NCBI GenBank assembly: GCA_032718475.1 | Contig: JAUCBJ010007178.1 | Coordinates: 1-46,823 of the forward strand | DNA length: 46,823 nucleotides | Direction of reading: 5' to 3' | DNA from: Nemertoderma westbladi | Lineage: Eukaryota > Xenacoelomorpha > Nemertodermatida > Nemertodermatidae | Shown here: one piece after another, positions 19,073 to 29,529 of the stretch | How positions within the stretch are numbered: position 1 is the stretch's first letter | Layout: each line of letters opens with the position of its first letter | The notes under the pieces: generated by a model | Database searches by the model: none | The model's input: the letters and a program-made list of their open reading frames with translations, nothing else | Told to the model about the DNA's origin: nothing | Translations under genes and position numbers: made by a program

Positions 19073-20719
19073 ATCTGCTATATAAGTTTATCCATATTAT
19101 AATGAGTTTATATTTAGGCGAGCGGGCGTCGCTGCCTACCCCTCTCTGCCCCCGGACAGTGCGAGATCCTCAGCGCTGGTGTACTTTCGCCGATGTGCCT
19201 ATCGCCAACGTCGTAGCTGCACAACGACTACAACCACCAGCACAAGTCACTCCACCGTCCGTCCCAAAGGCTTAGATATACTTCAGGTTCTTACTGGAGA
19301 GTTAGGGTTACTTTCACAATTGCGACTCGCTACTGTACACACACCTTAGTAGTAACATTCACCTACAAACGCACAAATTCCACGTAATTGTCACAAATGG
19401 TACACATTCTATCACACATTCGGGTCATTTGTCCGTTAGTCAAGTGCCTTCCAGAATGTCACTTTATTTATTATGTATCCCTGGATACTAGCAGTGCGCT
19501 ATTTATTCCCTATGCTATTCAATGGGGCAAGCCTTCTATTGTTCTTTTAACTCACTTCTAATTCTGGCGTGGTTGTTGCCATGGTGACATTATGGAAAGC
19601 TAGCGGTAGAATTAGGGTAATTCTCATGCATACAGATCTGGGATGCTATTTGATAGTAATTCTTTAATTGTCAATATCCTCTCTATATATGATTTTATGG
19701 ATTTTATCGGCTATTGACTATATATTGGAGATTCTCGCACACAAATACACTTAATAGAGTGAATCTCCGCTCCCATGATCTATTAATTAATGGAATTTTG
19801 GGAATGTTATACATTGTATAAAATGACAATTTATTAAATTCATTGAAATATATGAATTTAAATTTATTCCCGTAAATTTTATTATTTAATATTAAAATAG
19901 ACATAATTTTATTCCAGAACGTGTCTGGGGACTGGGATCCTGTATTCTAGGAATTTTGTCCTTTTAAGAGTATCGGTAAGTGCTACGATATCTTAATCGA
20001 CTAGAATTTTAAAGGATCTGATATTTGACAGATTTTGTAAATATTAATAATTAATATTTAGGATGGGCACCAGTTTATTCCAGAACTTGTCTGGGGACGT
20101 TAACCACTGATTCTAGAATTTTGTCTTTCAAGTATATCGGTGGGTGCCGCGATATCTTAATCGACTAGAATTGCAGATGGTCAAAGGGTTTAACAGATTT
20201 ATTTTGCGTTATACGCTACTGTTAAAGGGACATCACGCTAATATATGTATTATTTAATATACGGTATGAGAGCAATATCGCACGAAGCAATGTCAGTGTG
20301 AAGAGGCAAGTCGTTTCCAAGGTCTACCCAGAGCTTGGTTTAGCCGAGACACGAGGATCTGAACTTTGCATTCCTAATACTCTGCCTACCAATAATACTT
20401 GAATATAGTAGTGGCTTTATTGTACTTTAATAAGTACGGACATTTCATCTTACTGTAGTTACGTATTCGTAATATAATACGGGCAGTAAGGAAAGAGAAA
20501 AAGAATTATTTCTCGCCGTCACACTAAATATATAATATAAGTAATTACGTAATAAACACGAATATATATTATACTAATCTACTAAATAATCGCTAAAATA
20601 ACATTCTACTGAATAAAATTAAATAAAACGATTATAATAAAATTACATAATAATACATACATAAATATAAAATAATAAGACAAATATAAAATATAGTCAT
20701 ACACCCACTCCAGCCGTTG
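19073..20719 (-). other. Non-coding segment of the BEL element between integrase and ORF3
   Basis: About 1.6 kb that is mostly AT-rich, with no supported gene. It contains a diverged tandem duplication (19905-20205). The 66-codon frame at 19704-19904 is low-complexity N/I/F/K sequence and is not called. Confidence 0.6.
19905..20205. repeat. Diverged tandem duplication, 2 x ~160 bp
   Basis: Both copies contain TTATTCCAGAAC(G/T)TGTCTGGGGAC, TTCTAG(G)AATTTTGTC and CGATATCTTAATCGACTAGAATT in the same order. Divergence between copies is much higher than between the LTRs, so the duplication is old. Confidence 0.85.
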
Positions 20720-22012
20720 TTAAGTTGGGGAGTCCCTAGATGTTTGTTGGATTAGGGAGGTGGTCGTGGTAAGAGTATCTTGCCTCCCATAGTTTCCGGA
20801 GAGTTCTCTGTCTCTTTCCAGTAAACATAAGCGACCAACTGGGCGATTGAGCTGCTGCGTCTCGAAGACAATTCCCGGTTTCTTGAAGTTACGTCGCATG
20901 ACGACGAGTTCTACCGATCGCACCAAACCATCATCAGAGATGTGAGTCTCGATGATACGACCTGTCTGCCACCACTTACGTGGAAGATCTACATCCACAA
21001 TAAGAACCATGTCTCCAGCGCTGACGTTTTCTTGCTGCGCAAACCACTTAGTTCGAAGTTGTAGCGTGGGCAGATAATGTTTTTCGAAATGATCAGCGAA
21101 ACGACGGGATAACAACTGCATGAGTTGCCAAGTTTGCCGGCAGTATTCGTCTCCGTCTGTGATTTCCGATTGTGGGAGCATGGCTACAGGTTTCTTCAGT
21201 AGGAAGTGCGCGGGTGTTACCGCTTCCAGGGAATCTGGACTCGATGAGACTGGCATAAGCGGTCTCTCGTTGAGATAGGCGGCGATTTCCTCCATTAACG
21301 TCCGCAAAAGTTCGTCGGTGAGATACGCGCGGCAAGGCACTATAAAGTTAAATGCTGTCTTCACACTTCTTATTAATCTCTCCCAACTTCCTCCCCACCA
21401 AGGGGCGTCTGCGGCGTTGAAGGTCCAGCTAGACGCTGTTACTCGTAGCTGATCGTCCACCTGTCTTTGGTTCCAATCTTTGACGTAAGCTTTGATTTCA
21501 TTGTTGGCACCAATGAAGTTAGTTCCCTTATCAGATCTCATCGTGTTACTAGTGCCAAAGCGAGCGATCTGTCGTCGTAAGCTTAATAGGAAGCTGTTGG
21601 TCGATAAATCGTTCACCATATCGAGATGGATAGCTCTACAAGTCATACAAACAAAGATTACACACCATCTCTTGACTATAGTCCTAGCACGATATACTTC
21701 AATAGGGCCAAATAAATCCACACCGGTATTAGTAAAGGGTGGTTCATAAAAGCTTACTCGTTCCCTAGGTAATTCTGCCTCTCGCTGTGTTAAAGGCCTA
21801 CTGAATGCTTTCCTACAGGGTATACAGTTCCTAAGAACTTGGTTCAGAGCTCTACGGGGTTTATAAAAATAATAGCGAGTTCGAATTTCGCTAAGAACTC
21901 GTTCCCTACCAGCATGATAAAGTTTGCTGTGAACATCTACAATCATCTTGACTTGTATTTCAAGATTTCTAATGAGTATGGGGAACTTTAGTGTCAAAGG
22001 ATAATGGGGCAT
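20720..22012 (-). CDS. BEL/Pao integrase frame
   Basis: A 430-codon frame encoding the integrase that joins element cDNA to the chromosome. Visible: an HHCC-type zinc region H28, H33, C63, C66; catalytic D99 (VDLFGP), D161 (SDKGTNF) and E211 (WWGGSWERLI), the WWGG.WE signature being diagnostic for BEL/Pao; and a C-terminal domain with GDMVLIVD and RKWWQTGRI, as in Pao integrases. It is in +1 phase relative to the upstream RT-RNase H frame and overlaps its end by 44 nt. BEL elements normally encode one polyprotein, so the phase change near 21990 looks like a single inserted base. The first ~10 codons of this frame are out of the natural reading. Confidence 0.9.
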   Translation of the reverse strand: MPHYPLTLKFPILIRNLEIQVKMIVDVHSKLYHAGRERVLSEIRTRYYFYKPRRALNQVLRNCIPCRKAFSRPLTQREAELPRERVSFYEPPFTNTGVDLFGPIEVYRARTIVKRWCVIFVCMTCRAIHLDMVNDLSTNSFLLSLRRQIARFGTSNTMRSDKGTNFIGANNEIKAYVKDWNQRQVDDQLRVTASSWTFNAADAPWWGGSWERLIRSVKTAFNFIVPCRAYLTDELLRTLMEEIAAYLNERPLMPVSSSPDSLEAVTPAHFLLKKPVAMLPQSEITDGDEYCRQTWQLMQLLSRRFADHFEKHYLPTLQLRTKWFAQQENVSAGDMVLIVDVDLPRKWWQTGRIIETHISDDGLVRSVELVVMRRNFKKPGIVFETQQLNRPVGRLCLLERDRELSGNYGRQDTLTTTTSLIQQTSRDSPT

Positions 22013-25000
22013 TCGTTAATCTTCCTCCAACACGTATCAACCCATCTATCATTGTGCTAGAGAAACGATCCCTTAAGCGCATCTGTGGATTTCTCAACAA
22101 CAGGAAATACTTATCGGAATCTTCATAGCATTGCAGGAGTCTCAGCATCTGCTTGTTGGTTTCTTCATGCTCCTGATAACTGATCTTCTCCTTCAGAAAC
22201 CTGTCGGGTATCTTATATTTGGGAAGATCTTTAATAACATGGACCTGCACTGATGTTATTGGAGCGGTATCACCTTTGGCCTTCATCCCGGAGTAGTGAT
22301 GGTGAAAACATCTCTTTAAATATGTAATGGCCTTACAGAGCCGATTCCAGGAACTGTAGTGATGTATCGCTCTCTGCAGAAGAGGTGAGAGTCCTTGCGA
22401 GACGTCTGGTATTCCAGATTTCCAATCCTTCTCACGGATTTCCACAACAAGTTTATTTGTGGCTGTGGGTTTCTGATCCAAAGCGTCGTCTCCGGAAGTA
22501 TGTAGTACAGACAGATCTACCATAGGTTTGAATAACTTCGATTTACTCGCTCGAGTTTTAGGTTTGACTTTCTCCGCTCCCTTGGCCTGTCTAATCTCTG
22601 TGGTAGTAAGATGAGGAGGCCATTCTTCTTCTTCTTTGTAGAGGAAGTCGGGTCCACCTAGCCAGTCTGGAGTATCTACCAGTTCTTGTGGAGTTGCTCC
22701 TCTGGAGGCGATGTCTGCTGGGTTAATCGTTCCGGGGCAATGTCTCCATTGATCCATCGTTGTGCGACTGAGTATAATGGCTACTCTGTTGGTAACGAAG
22801 ACGCTGAACTGACAGACTTCATTGGTTATATACTCCAACACGAGTAAAGCGTCGGTCCAATAGACAGTTTTCTCCAGTGGATAGTCGATCTGTTCTGTTA
22901 CATTCCGGCCGATGGCTGTAGCGTATAGAGCCGCTTTTAACTCCGCTCGAGGAACTTTCAACTTGTTGTTTATCAATGCCTTAGAGGTAACCAAGGCGAC
23001 TTTGATTCCTTCCGGAGTTTCCACCCTTAGGTAGGCTACTATACCTATTCCCATATCGCTGGCGTCTCCAAACACATGGAGTTGATAGGAATACGTAGGG
23101 AGAACATGACCAAAATATGAACGGGAAATTATAAAGTTCTCGATGGCTGGTAGAGAATCTTCCCATTTCATCCACTTCTTTAACAATTCTCCCTTAAGTG
23201 GATCGTCCCATGAGTGGTTTTCAAGCCACATTTGTTGTACTAAACTCCGAGCAATCAATATAACTGGGCTAATAAATCCCAATGGATCGAAATAAGTGCT
23301 CAGGATACTTAAACAAATCCGTTTAGTACGGACTGGATTATCTCGCTGTTTTAGTTGGAAAAACAGGATATCTCTTTCGGTGTCCCATTTCAAACCAAGG
23401 GTCTTAGTTTCTGGGAGATCATCCTTTATTAGATCCAGGTCTTTCGCTCCTCGATCTTCGACCGGGATCGACTCCAGAAACTCACGGGAGTTGCTGGTGA
23501 ATTTAGTTAATCGAAATCCACCTCTTTTTAAGCACTCTACCGTTCCTTTAGCGACGTCAATGGCTTCTTCGACTGATGGAAGGGACTTTAGATTGTCGTC
23601 CATGTATATATCCCGCTTAATGTTGTCAATCACCTCTTTAGAGAAGGCGTCTCGGTTGTCATCCGCAGTGGTGCGCACCACGGAACAGGCGTTTGAAGGG
23701 CTCGAGATTATCCCAAAAGCTTGGATGGTCATCCAGTACTCCACCGGTTTCTGGTTGAGGTCTCCTTCAGGCCACCACAGAAATCGTAGGCTATCTCGAT
23801 CCCTATCCAGCGCTTTGACTTGTAAGAACATGCCTTCTATATCTGAGGCGAAAGCAATGGAATATTGTCTTAATCTTAAAAGTATTCCCAACAATGATTG
23901 GAGTAAGTTGGATCCGGGTAACAATTCGGAATTAAGGGATTGGCCCATATAGAGGGCGGAGCCGTCAAACACCACTCGTACTTCATGAGGTTTACCGGGT
24001 TTGGGAACGTAATGGTGAGTTAAATAATACGTTCTCTCAGTTATAGGTGTTTCTTCCGGTACTAGCTCCGCATATCCCTTGCTAATAAATTTCTTCAACT
24101 GCGTTTGATACATTTCTTTAGCTGAAGAATTTGCCGTAAGGCGTCGATGTAGTTGAGCAATTCTTTTCTCCGCCAAGGGTCTGTTGTTTACGAACTTTGG
24201 TTCTCGCTTTCGGAAAGGTAAACCGATCTCATATCTACCTTGATCTTTAAGAAAACGAGTAGTTGTCGCTTGGATCTGCTTGGCTCTTTCTTCCTCCACC
24301 GATAGGGCCTTATTGTAGGAGTTGGGCTCTACAGCCTCTTGAGTAAAGAATCGTACGGCATGTTCTTCCCGAGTCTTGGCATTATAACGTTCAATGACGT
24401 CATTAAGCTCGTCGTTATAGTCGTCTCGTTCTGATGGAAGAAGGAGTTGACATAAGTTCACTTGGTTTTGCCAAGTCTCGTTTTCCTGAAGGAGATCGAT
24501 TGTATTCTCCTCATCGAAGAGTTGGTGTATATCGTCGTTGTCTGAGGAGTATGGAGTTCCCTCAGTTTGATCGTCTAACTCACTGTTCTCAACTTCCCAT
24601 TCTCGCACTTGATATACCTGATCTTTCGGTAATCTTTCCATGAGAGTTCTACGGGAAGGGCCAGTAAAGTACCAACCCACTCTAGTTCTTCCCGCATAAG
24701 CTTGTAGTGGTTGCGGATGAGCGGGCCGTTTCTCCAATGTCTCGAGCGCTTCATGCGCGTTTTGACCGATGAGTATTTGCACTCCAGGGTAATCGGTGTT
24801 GAATCTAGGTATTTCCAGTTGCTGGGTGAAATCGTCCTCATCCCAGTTATAAGGTTCCACTTGGGTGGTAGCGAAGTTCTTTATCGCCACCATTTTTACT
24901 GACCTTATACTATGTTCTCCTAGTTCATCCTGGGGGGTGGACAACGCACCTACATAATAATCCGCGATTACTGTAGATTTCCAAACCTGCATAATTCCTG

Positions 25001-26171
25001 ACATGTTTAGCTTAGTTCGGAACTTGGGTTGTCCAGCAAAGATGTCTTCGGCTATTTCTTTGTCGATGAATGTTCCTGTACTACCGGAGTCAAGGAGGGC
25101 GTTCACTACATAACTCCTTTTAGGTCCGTGGACCCTTACCTGTACTACAGGAAATTCTCGGATTCCTACATTGGAAGGTGGCGCTTTCCAAGATGGTTGT
25201 CGATCAGAAGTAGTTAGTGTGAGGTCGCTGTCTGTATCTTTTTCATACGTGAGTGCTCGATACACTGCGGTATTTATCATGTAACAGGATTCGTTTTCGT
25301 CGGATAACTCGTCCGTATAGAATCCTTCCATCTCAGATTGATCAGTGTCGTTCACATCACTGAATTGGACATGTAGTTCGGAATCACTTACCTGACTCGG
25401 ACTATTTCGCTCGAATTCAGTGTGCAACAAGATATGATGTTTCGCACCGCACTTTGCACACCTTGTGTCGGAGTAACAGGTTCGCCGTTGGTGTCCTTGT
25501 CTGAGGCAATTATAACACAACCGCTTATCCCACATGACTTCCCGTCTCTCCGCTAATGATTTCTTCAGGAATTCATCACACATATTCAAACAGTGGGTCC
25601 CGTCACATAGCGCACATTTCGGTTTGATGTTACTTACCTTATTTTGAATAACATTGTGCACACTCGTTCTTTCTTCGGGCCTTCTCACGTGAATTCTCTT
25701 AGGAGACGTAGGAGGAGTTTTTCTTACCTGTTCTCTCCTGTCATTGGTTCGAGACTTGAATTTACTTACCTGATCTTTAGGCATTTTATTGACATAATAA
25801 GATCTTTCAGTGTCTTTCCCGCTATCCTCTCCTTGAGAAGTCTGGCTTTCGCCGTCGTCAGTATAACACACTGGTGTTACTTTTCTCCTAGAAACGGGTT
25901 TCTCACTTACCTTGTTTTCCGGTGTCTTCTCTCTGGACTGTTTTAGGAGTTGTAATTTCACTTCTCCATCTAAGAATGACATGAGATCAGCCATGGTAGG
26001 GTCTCGTCGTTGTTGTTCCATCATATATAACACTTTCTTATCCCAGCTTGTACCTACTCCACCCTTCGGTAAAGTAGAAGCCACGGCTCCAATAACCATA
26101 GAACTCTGATATTCATGAGACTTACCTAACCAATCTAATTGTCTACACGAAGTGGGGACTTCGCGCAGCAC
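21969..26171 (-). CDS. pol: BEL/Pao gag C-terminus, protease, RT and RNase H
   Basis: A 1400-codon frame. The nominal start at 26171 is GTG, not ATG: the frame is the downstream half of an interrupted gag-pol polyprotein. In order: end of gag; zinc knuckles near residues 185 (CALCDGTHC) and 217 (CYNCLRQGHQRRTC), plus a CAKC motif; aspartic protease LLDSGSTGTF near 355; Pao-type RT with VRVVFDGS near 727, DIEGMFLQVKA near 774 and YMDD near 855; RNase H with VFGDASDMGIG near 1029. It ends with PHTH-stop after a one-base phase change, where the integrase should continue. As it stands it would not be expressed as one protein with gag or integrase. Confidence 0.9.
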   Translation of the reverse strand: MLREVPTSCRQLDWLGKSHEYQSSMVIGAVASTLPKGGVGTSWDKKVLYMMEQQRRDPTMADLMSFLDGEVKLQLLKQSREKTPENKVSEKPVSRRKVTPVCYTDDGESQTSQGEDSGKDTERSYYVNKMPKDQVSKFKSRTNDRREQVRKTPPTSPKRIHVRRPEERTSVHNVIQNKVSNIKPKCALCDGTHCLNMCDEFLKKSLAERREVMWDKRLCYNCLRQGHQRRTCYSDTRCAKCGAKHHILLHTEFERNSPSQVSDSELHVQFSDVNDTDQSEMEGFYTDELSDENESCYMINTAVYRALTYEKDTDSDLTLTTSDRQPSWKAPPSNVGIREFPVVQVRVHGPKRSYVVNALLDSGSTGTFIDKEIAEDIFAGQPKFRTKLNMSGIMQVWKSTVIADYYVGALSTPQDELGEHSIRSVKMVAIKNFATTQVEPYNWDEDDFTQQLEIPRFNTDYPGVQILIGQNAHEALETLEKRPAHPQPLQAYAGRTRVGWYFTGPSRRTLMERLPKDQVYQVREWEVENSELDDQTEGTPYSSDNDDIHQLFDEENTIDLLQENETWQNQVNLCQLLLPSERDDYNDELNDVIERYNAKTREEHAVRFFTQEAVEPNSYNKALSVEEERAKQIQATTTRFLKDQGRYEIGLPFRKREPKFVNNRPLAEKRIAQLHRRLTANSSAKEMYQTQLKKFISKGYAELVPEETPITERTYYLTHHYVPKPGKPHEVRVVFDGSALYMGQSLNSELLPGSNLLQSLLGILLRLRQYSIAFASDIEGMFLQVKALDRDRDSLRFLWWPEGDLNQKPVEYWMTIQAFGIISSPSNACSVVRTTADDNRDAFSKEVIDNIKRDIYMDDNLKSLPSVEEAIDVAKGTVECLKRGGFRLTKFTSNSREFLESIPVEDRGAKDLDLIKDDLPETKTLGLKWDTERDILFFQLKQRDNPVRTKRICLSILSTYFDPLGFISPVILIARSLVQQMWLENHSWDDPLKGELLKKWMKWEDSLPAIENFIISRSYFGHVLPTYSYQLHVFGDASDMGIGIVAYLRVETPEGIKVALVTSKALINNKLKVPRAELKAALYATAIGRNVTEQIDYPLEKTVYWTDALLVLEYITNEVCQFSVFVTNRVAIILSRTTMDQWRHCPGTINPADIASRGATPQELVDTPDWLGGPDFLYKEEEEWPPHLTTTEIRQAKGAEKVKPKTRASKSKLFKPMVDLSVLHTSGDDALDQKPTATNKLVVEIREKDWKSGIPDVSQGLSPLLQRAIHHYSSWNRLCKAITYLKRCFHHHYSGMKAKGDTAPITSVQVHVIKDLPKYKIPDRFLKEKISYQEHEETNKQMLRLLQCYEDSDKYFLLLRNPQMRLRDRFSSTMIDGLIRVGGRLTNAPLSFDTKVPHTH

Positions 26172-26663
26172 GAAGTTGGCAGAGCCTTAGCGAATTGACA
26201 CTGTTAGGGGGTAGGTCAATTTATGCAAATAGTCACGTTGGCCCTCTAGCGGCAGACTGGAGAACTGCAGATGGATTCGCCTCCCTTGAAAGTCACAGCT
26301 AATGGTCTAATACATATCTGCCAAGTTTCAGCTTAAACGGATTAAAAGCAAAGAAATGGGAGGGCATTTAATGTTTAGACATGTGGCCCTCTAGCGGGAG
26401 ACCATTGCACTGATGGTGTCTGAAAGTCTCTCAAAAATCTCAACTTTTGCTCATATTGATACCTACAAATTTTCAACTTGGCAGCTTTAAATCCGACAAA
26501 GTTATTAGCATGTCAAAATCGTAACGACGACGACAACGACGACGACGACAACGACGACGACGACAACGACGACGACGACGACGACGACAACTATTTGCAT
26601 AAATTGACCCACCCCCTAACAGTGTCAATTCGCTAAGGCTCCGCCAACTTCGTGGCTCGCCCC
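26148..26663. mobile_element. Non-autonomous foldback DNA element inside gag
   Basis: Long imperfect inverted repeats at about 26170-26235 and 26588-26655 share CACGAAGTTGGC, AGCCTTAGCGAATTGACAC and CAATTTATGCAAATAGT. The inside holds two CCCTCTAGCGG motifs and a (GAC)n tract (26525-26590). A candidate 3-bp duplication (TGT on -) lies at 26145-26147 and 26664-26666. Element plus one TGT is 519 bp, a multiple of three, and both gag parts are in the same phase, as expected if it cut one ORF. The left arm adds a CACGAAGTGGGG terminus only partly kept on the right. Confidence 0.75.
26525..26590. repeat. (GAC)n/(ACG)n microsatellite within the foldback element
   Basis: Runs of GACGAC interspersed with AAC over about 65 bp, adjoining the right inverted repeat. 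Confidence 0.9.
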
Positions 26664-29078
26664 ACAGATCTCTTGAATCTCATCGGAAAACTCTATTATC
26701 CCCCTGCTAATGAACTTTCGGGGCGCTACTAATTTTGCATACAAATATTTAGCTATGTTATTCCTATTACCATACCTGATGTTTAGGGTATCCCAAACTT
26801 GCCTTAATCCGTCTGGATGTCCAATAAACTTTAATGCCATTAACTTGGGAGATCCTTCCAAGCACTCGATGAGGAATCTAAGTTTCTCTCCATTAGATAG
26901 TACAGAGTTCTGTATGTTATCTTTATAATATTCATTAAAAGGTAACCATTTCATCTCATCTCCATTGAACTTGACTATCTCTCCCACCTTTACCGCTTGC
27001 CGGGCTTCGGTTCTAGCCATTTGACGCGTAAAACTTTCTTGGGCCATCGTGTTATTTAATATCGAGTTATCGGTATATAAATTTCTCGGATTATGATCAG
27101 GTCTATAGGGAATATCACTATCAACAGGTCTATAATTACCCTTAATAGGGTTTACTATAGGAGTTTCTACTTCGCTAGCAGTATAGATGCGTGTAGGCTC
27201 CACACCTTGCGCATGAGATACTTCAGACCTAACGGGTTGACATATTGTTACAGAGGGTGGTGATATACCCTTTTGTAAATTTACTAATTTATCGCGTTCT
27301 AGCGTGATACTTTGCTGCACTTCTTGCAACTCTAACCTACTTTCCTTTACGGTTCCCTTTAACTGTTGAACAGTCCATTCTAACTCTCGGACCTGTTGGG
27401 AGGAGCGCACTCGATTCTCCTCCATCTTTCCGAGGAGAATATCCATCCCCCGCCGTCTCTCGTCTACCCAATCAACCGCAGAAGCGGGATCCGCCAACGT
27501 CGTAGCGGGCAGACGAGGGACTACGGGCGATATATCCTTTATATTTCGCTCGGAGTCCAGGACCGACACTGTTTCAGGGGCTGTTCCTCTAGGCACAGAT
27601 AATTTGGTGCTGTGTAAAGGGAATTTAAAGGTAGGTTCTGGGAGTACAGGTGTCTCTATCACCGAAGGGGTGATTTCAAGAACAGGCCTAATTATTTCAG
27701 GCTCATCTACTATAGTAGGGAGTCTTTCCATTTTAATTATTTGGTCTGTGGGTTCTGTACTACCTAAGCCTGCGCTAGTTAGTGCGCTTTTAACAGCTGG
27801 GGGCAAATCAGGCAATTTCTGATGGTGAGATGTTCTTCTACGCCTACTGAGACGAGATCTATTTCCTCCGCCTTCAGGATCGGTGGTATTGCCTTCCTCT
27901 GATGATGTATATCCTTGGCGTTTGGGAGTAGATCGACTCATCATCTGCATTCGACTATCTGTTAACTGCCTATTTATGTTGTCTTGCGTCTCCTGCAGAT
28001 CCTCCAACTCCAGTTGGGTGGTCTCTTCCGACGCTCTCCGTTCTGCTTCTGCCACTGCCTCTGCTGCTGCCACAGCCGCTTTTCTTTCCGCTTCTGCCTC
28101 TGCCGCTGCAACTGCAGCCTTTCTTTCCGCTTCTGCCTCTGCCGCTGCAACTGCCGTTGCTACCGCCGCTTTTCTTTCTGCTTCTGCCGTTGCCATTGCC
28201 GCTGCTACTGCTGTTGCCTTTCTGTCTTCTATCCGCCTTTTCTTTAATTGTTCTTCTCGGACTCTAGCGATGCGGAGTTGTTCATCAAATTTAGCTTGGT
28301 TCGCAGCTAACCTATCCACATCTATTGCGTCCAACACAAGCTTGGCTCCTTCACTATTAGGGCTAAGTCCCTCCAGCCTTCTCCTCAACTCTTCGTCCCC
28401 TACAAAGCGTTGATTGTCTGACAGATAGATGTCAATAGCATCCCTCTTATGCGGTTTCTCTGCTGTCGCTTCACTTTCCACTTGGGAAAAGGTAGCGTCT
28501 GTGGATTCCCCAAGTGTTGAGCGCTCATCTAACTGCGATTTCCACGGGGCAGCTCTTTGAACTTGGAGACTCACCCGTTGAAACCAAGTCTTTACGGCAA
28601 CTTGCAACGACGTGTCTTGTTTTCTTTTAGAAGCCTCCTCAAAGGCCGATAAGATTAGCCTGATTCGTAGAATTCTTTCTCTAACTTGATAAAGCAGCTG
28701 TCCCTGCTCTTGAGGTCCTTGTGGTTGTTGAAACAGTTGTTTTTCTAATCGCTCCATGGAGCTGAAGAATCCCTGTACGTATCCGGCTGCGGACCTCTTC
28801 CACACAGCTGGATCGATGGTTTCCTTGGTTACTCCCATCCTGTGTATATCTTCCCAGACAGTTTCTGATAAATCAAACGGGAGTCCGGGTCCGGGGAAGT
28901 TCCATTGCGACTCGACAATAGACTTCAGTTCTTCCCTTGTGTATCCCGCATAACTATCTTTAGTCGATCGCTTACTTCTCACCCAATCGATCTGGTGTTC
29001 TTCCACCGCAATCAATAACCTAGTGAGTACGGCTGCAGGGAGGATGAGAAGGGGATCCGAATAAACCGCATCCGTCAT
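26625..29078 (-). CDS. gag: BEL/Pao Gag, C-terminally cut by the foldback element
   Basis: An 817-codon frame encoding the particle structural protein. Residues 1-~200 are a poorly conserved helical N-terminal region; ~290-346 are an alanine/glutamate-rich coiled coil made of AAVAAAEAEAERK-type repeats; ~370-640 are a proline/serine linker with a second heptad region (near MEENRVRSSQQVRELE). From ~696 the VKFNGDEMKWLPF opening of a DUF1759-type gag domain appears. The last ~20 codons are encoded by the foldback insertion and end at its TGA, so the zinc knuckles lie in the next frame. The start ATG overlaps the stop of ORF0 (ATGA, 29078-29075), suggesting reinitiation or coupled translation. 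Confidence 0.88.
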   Translation of the reverse strand: MTDAVYSDPLLILPAAVLTRLLIAVEEHQIDWVRSKRSTKDSYAGYTREELKSIVESQWNFPGPGLPFDLSETVWEDIHRMGVTKETIDPAVWKRSAAGYVQGFFSSMERLEKQLFQQPQGPQEQGQLLYQVRERILRIRLILSAFEEASKRKQDTSLQVAVKTWFQRVSLQVQRAAPWKSQLDERSTLGESTDATFSQVESEATAEKPHKRDAIDIYLSDNQRFVGDEELRRRLEGLSPNSEGAKLVLDAIDVDRLAANQAKFDEQLRIARVREEQLKKRRIEDRKATAVAAAMATAEAERKAAVATAVAAAEAEAERKAAVAAAEAEAERKAAVAAAEAVAEAERRASEETTQLELEDLQETQDNINRQLTDSRMQMMSRSTPKRQGYTSSEEGNTTDPEGGGNRSRLSRRRRTSHHQKLPDLPPAVKSALTSAGLGSTEPTDQIIKMERLPTIVDEPEIIRPVLEITPSVIETPVLPEPTFKFPLHSTKLSVPRGTAPETVSVLDSERNIKDISPVVPRLPATTLADPASAVDWVDERRRGMDILLGKMEENRVRSSQQVRELEWTVQQLKGTVKESRLELQEVQQSITLERDKLVNLQKGISPPSVTICQPVRSEVSHAQGVEPTRIYTASEVETPIVNPIKGNYRPVDSDIPYRPDHNPRNLYTDNSILNNTMAQESFTRQMARTEARQAVKVGEIVKFNGDEMKWLPFNEYYKDNIQNSVLSNGEKLRFLIECLEGSPKLMALKFIGHPDGLRQVWDTLNIRYGNRNNIAKYLYAKLVAPRKFISRGIIEFSDEIQEICGASHEVGGALAN
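28030..28260. repeat. In-frame repeat coding the Ala/Glu coiled coil of Gag
   Basis: On +, GCTTCTGCCTCTGCCGCTGC and TTTCTTTCC units recur with a period of about 54-60 bp; on - they give the AAVAAAEAEAERK repeats. Indels are multiples of three, so the reading frame is kept. Confidence 0.8.
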
Positions 29079-29398
29079 CTTTGCCCCGCGCTCAGCTCTA
29101 CAGTATCCTCACTACTGGAGCTGTCGGGCCATTGAGAAATAAGTTCTTGGCTCACGGGTTGTTGTTGTTCCGCTGCTTCTTGGTCCCGCTTGACCTGAGC
29201 TCGAGTGCCTATGATAGACCTACGGTGTTGGATTAGCCTAGGGTCTGATATTACTACAGGAGGGATGACCTTCCTCACAGTAGGAGGTGAACTGAACTTA
29301 GGTCTAGACGGTTCTACAGCCCTATCTGAGTCGCAGATAGTTACATCTAATAAACTGTCTGACAGGTTCTGCTTAGTATCAGACATGTTTGTTTGCAC
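29075..29398 (-). CDS. ORF0 upstream of BEL gag, unknown 107-residue protein
   Basis: It starts at the ATG at 29398 (a second ATG four codons later is an alternative) and ends in the TGA that overlaps the gag ATG. The sequence is serine/proline/glutamine-rich and acidic at its C-terminus (DSSSSEDTVELS) and looks disordered. No family is recognised. BEL/Pao elements usually open directly with gag-pol, so a separate upstream ORF is unusual. It might be an N-terminal extension of gag split by a base change, but the exact ATGA overlap favours a designed junction. Confidence 0.6.
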   Translation of the reverse strand: MQTNMSDTKQNLSDSLLDVTICDSDRAVEPSRPKFSSPPTVRKVIPPVVISDPRLIQHRRSIIGTRAQVKRDQEAAEQQQPVSQELISQWPDSSSSEDTVELSAGQR

Positions 29399-29529
29399 AG
29401 TTGAATGCTTACTGCTATATTACAGTCTAAGCAAGTCTAGTAATTCAGTATTAACTGTTAGCCTAGTAATTAATTACCGATACTGCTACTCAGTGTAGCG
29501 TGATATATATATAATATGATATATTAGAA

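Noticed and set aside
21969-22012. Programmed +1 frameshift between RT-RNase H and integrase of the BEL element
   Set aside because: BEL/Pao elements use one polyprotein, there is no recognised +1 shift signal, and the change is explained by one extra base; I treat it as a lesion.
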